A stretch of 64,000 nucleotides of DNA from Streptomyces sindenensis (GTDB taxonomy: Bacteria; Actinomycetota; Actinomycetes; Streptomycetales; Streptomycetaceae). This document shows, piece by piece, positions 33,201-40,433 of the stretch (the stretch's first letter is position 1; every line of letters starts with the position of its first letter). The position numbers were made by a program, and so were the translations under genes. The notes below the pieces were generated by a model that saw nothing but the letters and a program-made list of their open reading frames with translations, did no database searches and was not told where the DNA came from. Where the stretch lies: assembly GCF_014649035.1 (NCBI RefSeq), contig NZ_BMSG01000016.1, forward strand, positions 1 to 64,000. The letters are read 5' to 3'.

Positions 33201-34530
33201 CCTCGGCCTCACCACGGCGGCGGCGACGGCGGCGCGAACCGCCCTGCTGCGGCGCGGCCTCGGCGGGCGCAGTGTTCTGCTCGGCCTCGGCGGTCTGCTG
33301 CTCCTCGGCCTCGTCCACCTCGTCGTACGGGGAGGTGGAACCGGCCGCGGCGGCCGCGGCGGCCGCGGTCTCGGGGGTCTGGAACATCGGCTCGGCGAAG
33401 ACCGGGGCCTGGAAGACGGCGACGGCAGGGCGCGTGGCGCGGCGGCCCTTTCGGCTCGGCTCCTCGGTCGTGGCCGTGAACTCGGGGCGGCCTGCGGCGG
33501 CCGTGGCGCGGCGGCGCTGGCGTCCGCGCGGGGCGGCCTCCTCGACCTCGTCCGCCTCGGCGGCGAGCTCCTCGGCGACGGCGGCGGGCAGGCTCTCGCC
33601 GGTCTCGACGGGCTCGGTGACGCTCTCGGCCGCCTCGGTGACCTGCGGCGCTCCGGCGGGCGCGGACGCCTTGCGGGAAGAGCGGCGGCGGGTGCGCGGG
33701 GCGGGCGCCTCCTCCGTGGCCTCGGCGGCGGGCGCGGCGGCCTCGGCGGCGGCCGGCTCCGGTGCGGTCACCGGCTCGGCGACGGGCGCGGCGGCCTGCG
33801 GCGCACCGGCCGGGGCGGAGGCACGGCGGCGGGTGCGGCCACGCGGGGCGGCGGGCTCCGCGACGTCGGCGGCGGGCTCGGCGGCCGGGGCGGGCTCCGC
33901 GACAGCGGCGGCGGGCTCGACGACGACAGCGGCCTCGGCGGCCTGCGGGGCGCCGGCGGGCGCGGTGGCCTTGCGGGAGGCGCGACGGCGGCGGGGCGCC
34001 GGAGTCTCGGCGGGGGGCTCCACGGCGGCCTCGGTCTCCTCGTCGATCTCTTCGTCGGCCGCGGGCTCGGCCGGGGTCTCGACGACCGGGGCGGGGGCCT
34101 CGGCGGACTGCGGGGCGCCGGCCGGGGACGTCGCCTTGCGGACCGCGCGACGGCGGGTGCGCGGCGCGGGTGCGGCGGGCTCCTCCTCGGCGGCGGGCTC
34201 GGCGGCCGGCGCAGGCTCGGCGGTCTCCGCCTCCGCCTCCGCCGGTGCGAGGGCGCCGGCGGGCGCGGTGGCCTTACGGACGGCGCGGCGGCGCGTGCGG
34301 GCGGGCGGGGCGGTCTCGGCGACCGGGGCGTCGGGCGTGTCGTCCACGGCGGGGGCGGCGGACTCGGCGGCCGGTATGGCCGGCGTGACGTCCTCGGCGG
34401 GCGTCACGGCCGCGCCGGGCGGGCCCGCGGGGCGGGAGGCGGCGCGGCGCCTGCGGCGCGGCGGCAGCTTGTCCCCGGGGGTGTTCTCTTCGTTGTTCCC
34501 GGTCGTGCCGGGTTCGTTCGGCTGAGGCAT
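30268..34530 (-). CDS. rne: ribonuclease E/G with long disordered arms
   Basis: A 1420-residue RNase E/G-family endoribonuclease. The catalytic core lies in the middle: an S1 domain (QATSYVGNVYLGKVQNVLP), the metal site VVDVNTGKFTG and VVVDFIDM, and the zinc-link CVHCNGRG. Both arms are disordered and rich in Ala, Glu, Pro and Arg. An RRR-x-x-RK-x-[AS]-PAG motif recurs about five times before and three times after the core, and the last 60 residues have a histone-like Lys/Ala tail (AAAKKAPAKKAAAKKTAAKK). It cuts single-stranded RNA in mRNA decay and rRNA processing. ATG 34530 with GGGAG upstream is probable. Confidence 0.95.
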   Translation of the reverse strand: MPQPNEPGTTGNNEENTPGDKLPPRRRRRAASRPAGPPGAAVTPAEDVTPAIPAAESAAPAVDDTPDAPVAETAPPARTRRRAVRKATAPAGALAPAEAEAETAEPAPAAEPAAEEEPAAPAPRTRRRAVRKATSPAGAPQSAEAPAPVVETPAEPAADEEIDEETEAAVEPPAETPAPRRRRASRKATAPAGAPQAAEAAVVVEPAAAVAEPAPAAEPAADVAEPAAPRGRTRRRASAPAGAPQAAAPVAEPVTAPEPAAAEAAAPAAEATEEAPAPRTRRRSSRKASAPAGAPQVTEAAESVTEPVETGESLPAAVAEELAAEADEVEEAAPRGRQRRRATAAAGRPEFTATTEEPSRKGRRATRPAVAVFQAPVFAEPMFQTPETAAAAAAAAGSTSPYDEVDEAEEQQTAEAEQNTAPAEAAPQQGGSRRRRRRRGEAEATEQAAEPAAPVEKPAEQTADEAPEAEAEEHEGEDTDEYGDRPSRRRRRGGRRRRRGEANDTDDEQTTEEASAPARAEESRSEDEQDGGRGQAQETAEESDEDDDSSASSSSSSSRRRRRRRRRSGDAAVDTDNGSDDPERTVVKVREPRKKEEREPGTGFDEVQSIKGSTRMEAKKQRRREGREQGRRRVPIITEAEFLARREAVERVMVVRQNGERTQIGVLEDNVLVEHYVNKEQATSYVGNVYLGKVQNVLPSMEAAFVDIGKGRNAVLYAGEVNFEALGMAHGPRRIETALKSGQSVLVQVTKDPIGHKGARLTSQVSLPGRYLVYVPEGSMTGISRKLPDTERSRLKTILKKIVPEDAGVIVRTAAEGASEDELRRDVERLQQQWEDIQKKAKGTSGSNAPTLLYGEPDMTVRVVRDIFNEDFSKVIVSGDDAWETIHGYVSHVAPDLTERLSRWTSEVDVFATYRIDEQLMKALDRKVYLPSGGSLVIDKTEAMVVVDVNTGKFTGQGGNLEETVTRNNLEAAEEIVRQLRLRDLGGIVVVDFIDMVLESNRDLVLRRLLECLGRDRTKHQVAEVTSLGLVQMTRKRVGQGLLESFSETCVHCNGRGVIVHMEQPTSVGGGGGGKKSKKRRGGAGQDHEHTHDHGSDDNMSAEPVETETEAELAAEVAAPVAVEPAVREDDEFYGSPAEAEAAASRRGRRRASRKASAPAGAPKAEAPAPVVEAPVAETPVVEAPVAEAPVVEAPVAEASVAEVEETPEAPAEAAPQGRTRRRATRKATAPAGSPKQAEAAEPVQPAEPSTDPVAVEDPVIEVPADRTPAPEAPAEQAPEPEAPVAAPPRARRRVTRKVTAPAGSPTGSDEAEIVVVAPAPEAKEPEAKETEAKAPETGAPESEPAEAAPAKKTARKAAAKKAPAKKAAAKKTAAKKTAAKKTTAKTAAKKATKKSVAAEQSSPSVTVSTPPADGESSAS

Positions 34531-34758
34531 GCGGGCGGTTCTCCCGTCGTGCTCCCGGGCGCCGCGTCTGATTCCGGTCCGGCTCGGTCCGCTGTGGTGC
34601 GATACCGCCGTCCGGGGCGCGGGCGCCGCACGGGAACTGATGTCTGGCTCGCCGGTTCCGTATGCGGTGTGCGTACGGCCTGGCGAAAGTCTTGTGGGTC
34701 AGTGCGCGGCCCGACCCAGGTGGCTCCCGGGTCGGAGGGCTGCGCTACAACGACCGCC
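34531..34758. other. intergenic region upstream of rne
   Basis: This 228-bp gap carries the probable terminator of the TIGR03936-like gene at 34711-34735 and, by position, the rne promoter. I do not see a clear -35/-10 pair or an RNA structure with a known consensus. Confidence 0.4.
34711..34735 (-). terminator. hairpin after the TIGR03936-like gene
   Basis: CCGACCC at 34711-34717 pairs with GGGTCGG at 34729-34735 around an 11-base loop, 24 bp past the stop at 34759 on the minus strand. Confidence 0.5.
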
Positions 34759-35583
34759 TTACGCGGAACCTGCACCTTCCGGCGCCGTCGCGACGGCTGC
34801 CCCGGCGACCGCGGGATGTGCGGTCGGGGCGGCCTCGCGGTCGGGCGCGAGCGGGTCGGTCACCGTGCCGGACTCCTCGTCGAAGAGCCCCTGCGCCAGC
34901 CTGGTCACCGCGGCGGGGACAGGCGGCGCCAGGTCGGCCACAGCTCGGAGACCGGACAGGACGTCGTCGGGTCGCACGGCAGGTGTCACGTGCCGAACAA
35001 CCAGGCGCAGTATCGCACAGGGCCGCTCACCCGGCCTATCGACCGGAGCGTCGACGACCCGCAGGTCGGCGACGGCGGCGCGGGCGTCGAACGTCCGGAT
35101 GCCGTTCTTGGCCTTGCGCTGGACCTCGACGGTCTCGGCGTCGTTGAACGCGGCCACGGCGGTGCGGACGTCCTCGGGGTCGACGCCGTCCAGGCGCAGC
35201 TCCCAGACGGAGGCGGTGAGCCGGTCGGCCAGGCCCGGGGTGCGGGCCTCCACCGCGTCGACGATGTCGAGGCCGACCGGCATGGACGCGTCGAGCAGTC
35301 CGCGCAGGACCTCGGGGTCCCGGGCCTCGGTGAGGGCGATCTCCAGGAACTCCGCCTCGCTGCCCGTGCCGGTGGGTGCGGCATTGGCGTAGGAGACCTT
35401 GGGGTGGGGCGTGAAACCCGCCGAATACGCCATCGGCACCTCGGAGCGGCGCAGTGCCCGCTCGAAGGCCCGCTGGAAGTCTCGGTGGCTGGTGAACCGG
35501 AGGCGGCCGCGCTTGGTGTAGCGCAGACGGATGCGCTGCACTGCCGGTGCGGGCGGCGGGCCTTCGGGCTGTCGCTTGCCCAG
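34759..35583 (-). CDS. TIGR03936/DUF2344 radical SAM-linked protein
   Basis: A 274-residue protein of the family fused to or found with B12-binding radical SAM proteins. The N-terminal region RIRLRYTKRGRLRFTSHRDFQR and FTPHPKVSYANAAPTGTGSEAE are typical. Its role is not established to my knowledge, but its constant linkage with TIGR03960 proteins suggests a shared tRNA/rRNA-modification or related pathway. GTG 35541 has no ribosome site, while CTG 35583, preceded by GGAGAAG, gives LGKRQPEGPPPAPA, an N-terminus I recall from other streptomycetes; I take CTG as the start. rne lies downstream, 228 bp away. Confidence 0.8.
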   Translation of the reverse strand: MGKRQPEGPPPAPAVQRIRLRYTKRGRLRFTSHRDFQRAFERALRRSEVPMAYSAGFTPHPKVSYANAAPTGTGSEAEFLEIALTEARDPEVLRGLLDASMPVGLDIVDAVEARTPGLADRLTASVWELRLDGVDPEDVRTAVAAFNDAETVEVQRKAKNGIRTFDARAAVADLRVVDAPVDRPGERPCAILRLVVRHVTPAVRPDDVLSGLRAVADLAPPVPAAVTRLAQGLFDEESGTVTDPLAPDREAAPTAHPAVAGAAVATAPEGAGSA

Positions 35584-35664
35584 TGGTTCTTCTCCTCGGT
35601 GCGGGGCGGGCGCGGTGGCGCGCCGCCCACGAAATACGGGTGGTCCCCGGGGTGCCGCTCCGGC

Positions 35665-36822
35665 TCACCCCTGTTTGGCGAATGGATCGCCGCCCAGAGG
35701 GGTCTCGGACGCCTGCGCCGCGCTGGGGACAGTCGTTGTACTACCCAGAGTACGCGCAGGGATCCCTCGCGGTTCCCCAGGCCGTTCGGCGGCCGGGGTG
35801 CCGAAGAGGGCCCGCCAGGCGTCGCGCCGCGCCTGGCGGACGGTGTCCCGGGCGGTGGTGAGGGCCGCGCGGGCCGCCCGGCCCGCTTCGGCGGCGGCGC
35901 GCCGGGCCGGGGCCCAGACCGCGTCGCGCAGGAAGTGGCCGACGGGGGTGCACACCGTGCGGTATGCCCAGGTGGCCGGTGCGCCGATCAGGTGCCACGC
36001 GAGCCGGGCCAGGGCCCGGCCGACGGCCCGGGAGACGTATCCGGCGATCCGCCAGGCGACCTCGAACGCGGCGGCGGTCTCCCGGCCGACCGGGGTGAGG
36101 ATCCGGCGGTACGTCCAGCCGAGGGGCGCGACCAGCAGGGTCATGACCAGCCAGGCGACCGCCCGGCCGAGCACGCGTCCGGTGACCGAGATCCCCCGCC
36201 AGAGCTGCGCCAGGACCCAGGCGGTGCCCTGCCAGAGCGTACCGAGGGTCCAGGCGGTGCCCTGCCACAGTTTGCTCAGGACCCAGGCCGTGCCGAGGCC
36301 GGCCGGCGTGAGCACATGGGCGTACAGCCACGCCACCGGGACGACCAGGCCGTAACGCACCACCGGAACGATCACGTACCGCCACAGCAAATCCAGCGGC
36401 ACGATCAGCAGCACGGTGATCAGCCACCCGATGCCGTTGCCGAGGCCGTACAGCGCCGGGAGGAGCAGGGCGGTGCCGATCCACCGCAGGCCGTGGCCCA
36501 GCGGGGTGAGGACCGAGGTGTACAGCCACCTCAGCGGTTTGAGCACCAGGGTGCCGATCAGCCACCCCAGCACCCAGCCGACGCCTCCGAACAGCCGCTC
36601 CAGGGCCCACCCCACACCGCCGACGAGTGCGGTGAGGGCCCGGCCGGCCGGTGGGAGCAGGACTCTGCGGCAGACCTGTCCGCCGGCGACAGCGAGGTCC
36701 CAGACCATCCGGACGGGCAGGACCACGACCAGTACGACGATGCGCACCACGGCCCTGAGCAGCCTGTTCGGGGCGGTCTCGGGCGCGTGCCGGTCCAGTT
36801 CCTGGTGCTCTGTGTCGTCCAC
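35665..36822 (-). CDS. Trp-rich repeat membrane protein
   Basis: A 385-residue membrane protein of unknown function. It contains four copies of P-x-x-W-x-Y-x-x-[VI]-[LC]-T-P-x-G, with the Trp at about 99, 165, 236 and 285, and three consecutive copies of an 11-residue GTAW-x-L-x-x-LW unit at about 177-209. Between these are hydrophobic helices. The C-terminal 80 residues are Ala/Arg-rich and polar. It lies between the radical SAM gene and its TIGR03936 partner, an unusual place. The GTG at 36822 is a likely start since an upstream ATG falls inside a terminator hairpin; no good ribosome site is visible. Confidence 0.6.
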   Translation of the reverse strand: MDDTEHQELDRHAPETAPNRLLRAVVRIVVLVVVLPVRMVWDLAVAGGQVCRRVLLPPAGRALTALVGGVGWALERLFGGVGWVLGWLIGTLVLKPLRWLYTSVLTPLGHGLRWIGTALLLPALYGLGNGIGWLITVLLIVPLDLLWRYVIVPVVRYGLVVPVAWLYAHVLTPAGLGTAWVLSKLWQGTAWTLGTLWQGTAWVLAQLWRGISVTGRVLGRAVAWLVMTLLVAPLGWTYRRILTPVGRETAAAFEVAWRIAGYVSRAVGRALARLAWHLIGAPATWAYRTVCTPVGHFLRDAVWAPARRAAAEAGRAARAALTTARDTVRQARRDAWRALFGTPAAERPGEPRGIPARTLGSTTTVPSAAQASETPLGGDPFAKQG

Positions 36823-36834
36823 GCCGTGAAAGAC

Positions 36835-36874
36835 GCGAAGACCCGGTCCGCAGTTGCCGGGACCGGGTCTTCGC
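36835..36874 (-). terminator. hairpin terminator after the radical SAM gene
   Basis: GCGAAGACCCGGTCC at 36835-36849 is fully complementary to GGACCGGGTCTTCGC at 36860-36874, loop 10 bases, 22 bp past the stop at 36897. It separates the radical SAM gene from the membrane protein gene. Confidence 0.8.
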
Positions 36875-36896
36875 ATCAGGGCGCCGCCGGAGGGCG

Positions 36897-38825
36897 CTAC
36901 TTGTTCACGACGCTCAGCGGCAGGAGCTTCTTGCCGGTGGGGCCGATCTGGATGTCCAGGTCGAGCTGCGGGCAGACGCCGCAGTCGAAGCAGGGGGTCC
37001 AGCGGCAGTCCTCGACCTCGGTCTCGTCGAGCGCGTCCTGCCAGTCCTCCCAGAGCCAGTCCTTGTCCAGACCGGAGTCGAGGTGGTCCCAGGGCAGAAC
37101 CTCCTCGTAGGTGCGCTCGCGGGTGGTGTACCAGTCGACGTCGACGCCGAACTCGGGGAGCGTCTTCTCGGCGCAGTTCATCCAGAGGTCGTAGCTGAAG
37201 TGCTCGCGCCAGCCGTCGAAGCGGCCGCCGGCCTCGTAGACCGCGCGGATGACGGAACCGACACGGCGGTCGCCGCGCGAGAGCAGGCCCTCGACGATGC
37301 CGGGCTTGCCGTCGTGGTAGCGGAAGCCGATGGAACGGCCGTACTTCTTGTCGCCCCGGATCTTGTCGCGGAGCTTCTTCAGCCGGGCGTCGGTGTCCTC
37401 GGCGCTGAGCTGCGGGGCCCACTGGAAGGGGGTGTGCGGCTTGGGCACGAACCCGCCGATGGAGACGGTGCAGCGGATGTCGTTCTGGCCGGAGACCTCG
37501 CGGCCCTTGGCGATGACGTTGACCGCCATGTCGCCGATCTGGAGGACGTCCTCGTCGGTCTCGGTGGGCAGGCCGCACATGAAGTACAGCTTCACCTGAC
37601 GCCAGCCGTTGCCGTACGCGGTGGCGACCGTGCGGATCAGGTCCTCCTCCGAGACCATCTTGTTGATGACCTTGCGCATCCGCTCGGAGCCGCCCTCGGG
37701 GGCGAAGGTGAGGCCGGAGCGGCGTCCGTTGCGGGTCAGCTCGTTGGCCAGGTCCACGTTGAACGCGTCGACGCGGGTGGAGGGCAGCGAGAGGCCGATC
37801 TTGTCGTCGGTGTAGCGGTCGGCGAGGCCCTTGGCGATGTCGCCGATCTCGCTGTGGTCGGCGGAGGAGAGCGAGAGGAGGCCGACCTCCTCGAAGCCGG
37901 TCGCCTTGAGACCCTTGTCGACCATTTCGCCGATGCCGGTGATGCTTCGCTCCCGCACGGGGCGCGTGATCATGCCGGCCTGGCAGAAACGGCAGCCGCG
38001 GGTGCAGCCGCGGAAGATCTCCACGGACATCCGCTCGTGCACGGTCTCCGCGAGCGGGACGAGGGGCTGCTTGGGGTAGGGCCACTCGTCGAGGTCCATC
38101 ACCGTGTGCTTGGAGACCCGCCACGGCACGCCGGAGCGGTTGGGCACGACGCGGCTGATGCGGCCGTCGGGGAGGTACTCGACGTCGTAGAAGCGCGGGA
38201 CGTAGACACCGCCGGTCTTCGAGAGCCGGAAGAGCACCTCGTCACGGCCGCCGGGCCGGCCCTCGGCCTTCCAGGCGCGGATGATCTCGGTGATCTCCAG
38301 GACGGCCTGCTCGCCGTCGCCGATGACCGCGCAGTCGATGAAGTCCGCGATCGGCTCGGGGTTGAAGGCCGCGTGGCCGCCCGCGAGGACGATCGGGTGG
38401 TCCACCGTGCGGTCCTTGGACTCCAGCGGGATGCCCGCCAGGTCCAGAGCGGTGAGCATGTTGGTGTAGCCGAGCTCGGTGGAGAAGCTGAGACCGAAGA
38501 CGTCGAACGCGCCGACGGGGCGGTGGCTGTCCACGGTGAACTGCGGCACGTCGTGCTCGCGCATCAGCTCTTCGAGGTCCGGCCAGACGCTGTACGTGCG
38601 CTCGGCGAGGACGCCGTCGCGCTCGTTCAGTACCTCGTAGAGGATCATGACGCCCTGGTTGGGCAGCCCGACCTCGTAGGCGTCGGGGTACATCAGGGTC
38701 CAGCGGACGTCGCAGCTGTCCCAGTCCTTGACGGTGGAGTTCAGCTCACCGCCGACGTACTGGATGGGCTTCTGCACATGCGGGAGCAGAGCTTCGAGCT
38801 GTGGGAAGACCGATGCGGCAGACAT
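36897..38825 (-). CDS. TIGR03960-type B12-binding radical SAM protein
   Basis: A 642-residue protein. The N-terminal third resembles a cobalamin-binding region (PDAYEVGLPNQGVMILYEVLN), followed by a radical SAM core with the iron-sulphur motif CTRGCRFCQ and FAPEGGSERMRK. The C-terminus has a Cys cluster, CFDCGVCPQ, which may bind another cluster or zinc. The exact reaction is not known to me; the family occurs with TIGR03936 proteins. ATG 38825 begins MSAASVFPQLEALLP as in relatives. The partner gene lies two genes downstream, with a membrane protein gene between. Confidence 0.87.
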   Translation of the reverse strand: MSAASVFPQLEALLPHVQKPIQYVGGELNSTVKDWDSCDVRWTLMYPDAYEVGLPNQGVMILYEVLNERDGVLAERTYSVWPDLEELMREHDVPQFTVDSHRPVGAFDVFGLSFSTELGYTNMLTALDLAGIPLESKDRTVDHPIVLAGGHAAFNPEPIADFIDCAVIGDGEQAVLEITEIIRAWKAEGRPGGRDEVLFRLSKTGGVYVPRFYDVEYLPDGRISRVVPNRSGVPWRVSKHTVMDLDEWPYPKQPLVPLAETVHERMSVEIFRGCTRGCRFCQAGMITRPVRERSITGIGEMVDKGLKATGFEEVGLLSLSSADHSEIGDIAKGLADRYTDDKIGLSLPSTRVDAFNVDLANELTRNGRRSGLTFAPEGGSERMRKVINKMVSEEDLIRTVATAYGNGWRQVKLYFMCGLPTETDEDVLQIGDMAVNVIAKGREVSGQNDIRCTVSIGGFVPKPHTPFQWAPQLSAEDTDARLKKLRDKIRGDKKYGRSIGFRYHDGKPGIVEGLLSRGDRRVGSVIRAVYEAGGRFDGWREHFSYDLWMNCAEKTLPEFGVDVDWYTTRERTYEEVLPWDHLDSGLDKDWLWEDWQDALDETEVEDCRWTPCFDCGVCPQLDLDIQIGPTGKKLLPLSVVNK

Positions 38826-38877
38826 CTCGCGAACCTTCGTGAGCCGGCAGGGGTGACCATCAAGCGTACCCCGCGTC

Positions 38878-40404
38878 TCAGTGCTTCAGATCCGCCCGCA
38901 GTCCGGGGTCCGACGCGCGGGCCCAGACCTCGGGCAGCTCACGCTCCCGCGCCTCGGCGGCGGCCTCCTCCTGCCCGTACAGAAGTCCCCAGGTGAACGC
39001 GGTCTCCCCGGCCGCGTGCGCCTGGATCGCGAGGGTGCGCAGGGCCTCGCGGGCGACGACGCTGTCCTGGTGGTCGCCGAGGACGGACTGCACGGCCTTC
39101 ACCCTCTTGGCGAACCGCTTGGCGGGCTTGCCGAGCGCGGGGCGGGCCGACTCGCCCGCGTACCGGGCGCGCTTGGCTGCCTTGCGGGCCTCGTGCATCG
39201 CGGTGTCCCGCTCGGGGCCCGGCGGGTGCTCCAGGGCGTGGTCCATGCGGCGCGCGAGCTTCTCGTAGTCCTTGAGCACCGCCCGGGGCAGGGCCTTGCC
39301 CGGTGCCTTGCGGGCGGCGGGGCGCAGGGGCGGGTCGGCGACCAGCGCGTCGAGGGCCTCCAGGAGGTCCAGATAGCGCTGCCCGTCGAGTACGTCGATG
39401 ATCCTGCGGCGCGATCCGGTGCGGCGGGCGGCCGACCAGGCGCGGAGCCGGCCGCGCACCGGGCCGAGGGTCAGGGCGGCGGGCAGGGCCTCGACGCGGG
39501 CGCCGATGCGCTCGTCCAGGACCTCCTGGTCGCGGTCGAGGCCCAGTTCGGCGGCGAGCCACTTGAGCTCCGCGCCGAGCGGGTCGGTGACCTCGCGGGC
39601 GAGGATCTTGCGGTGGGTCTTGAAGGTGCTGCGCAGTCGGCGGGTGGCGACGCGCATCTTGTGCACGGAGTCGGGAAGGTCCCGGCGGACGGCGGGATCG
39701 AGGCGGACGATCGTGGCGATCTGCTTGCGTACGTAGGCGAGGACGTGGTCGCCGGCGGTGTGCGGCACCTCCTCCTCCGGCTTCTCGCCGTCCCGTTCCA
39801 AGGCCGTCTCCGCCAGCGCCCGGGCCAGCTTGGACGCCGAGTGCGCGGGACGGATCCCGGCCTTGCGCAGCCGCTTCTCCACGGCGTCCAGGACGGCCGG
39901 GTCGCCGTCGTCGGCCAGCTCGACCTCGATCTCGGTCCAGGCGGCGGTCGGAGGGCTCCCCTCCCCCGTGAGCCGCTCGGCGTGTACCCGGTCGACGCTG
40001 ACCTCGGCGAGGAGGGAGCCGTCGGCGGCCAGCAGGTGGTGGACGTCCCGGGCGGAGCGCAGCCGGACAACGGGGACGATCTCCGCGTCCCGGACCCGGG
40101 AGCGCAGCAGGGCGGCGAGCGGGCGCGGCAGGTCGTCGGAGAGCGGTTCGCGCAGCTCGTCCCGGATGCCGACCGCGACGGGGAACTTCAGGTGCCAGCC
40201 CTCGTCGGACCCGCCGGTCCTGCGGCGCAGGGTGAGGGAGCCGGCGGCGAGGCGGAGGTCGGCGGTGTCGTGGTAGACGGCGTCCAGCTCGGTCAGTCCC
40301 CGGTGGACGCTCCGGTCGACCCCGGCCGCCCGCGTCAGGTCGGGCAGCCGGGTGTCCTCGGTGGCCTCGTACTTCCGCTCGATCTCGCGTTTGGTGTCCG
40401 CCAT
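38878..40404 (-). CDS. CYTH and CHAD domain protein
   Basis: A 508-residue protein. The N-terminal CYTH domain has the EIERKYE signature near residue 6 and acidic/basic residues for binding triphosphates and metal ions. The C-terminal CHAD domain is helical, His/Arg/Lys-rich (SVHKMRVATRRLRSTFK, ARYAGESARP) and is known to bind polyphosphate. The combination points to inorganic tri- or polyphosphate metabolism; hydrolysis is inferred. The ATG at 40404 overlaps no other gene; upstream is rodA, 29 bp away. Confidence 0.87.
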   Translation of the reverse strand: MADTKREIERKYEATEDTRLPDLTRAAGVDRSVHRGLTELDAVYHDTADLRLAAGSLTLRRRTGGSDEGWHLKFPVAVGIRDELREPLSDDLPRPLAALLRSRVRDAEIVPVVRLRSARDVHHLLAADGSLLAEVSVDRVHAERLTGEGSPPTAAWTEIEVELADDGDPAVLDAVEKRLRKAGIRPAHSASKLARALAETALERDGEKPEEEVPHTAGDHVLAYVRKQIATIVRLDPAVRRDLPDSVHKMRVATRRLRSTFKTHRKILAREVTDPLGAELKWLAAELGLDRDQEVLDERIGARVEALPAALTLGPVRGRLRAWSAARRTGSRRRIIDVLDGQRYLDLLEALDALVADPPLRPAARKAPGKALPRAVLKDYEKLARRMDHALEHPPGPERDTAMHEARKAAKRARYAGESARPALGKPAKRFAKRVKAVQSVLGDHQDSVVAREALRTLAIQAHAAGETAFTWGLLYGQEEAAAEARERELPEVWARASDPGLRADLKH

Positions 40405-40433
40405 GTACGGACACCTACCCCGACCGCGCGGGT

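Noticed and set aside
31249-37110. A 1953-codon plus-strand open frame
   Set aside because: It is antisense to rne, the TIGR03936-like gene and the membrane protein gene. Its translation is low-complexity Gly/Leu/Val/Arg, as expected opposite GC-rich Streptomyces genes.
35665-38124. One 819-codon minus-strand frame joining the membrane protein to sequence inside the radical SAM gene
   Set aside because: The upstream two-thirds is a shadow of the radical SAM frame, and a strong terminator hairpin (36835-36874) lies inside it. Only the part after GTG 36822 looks coding.
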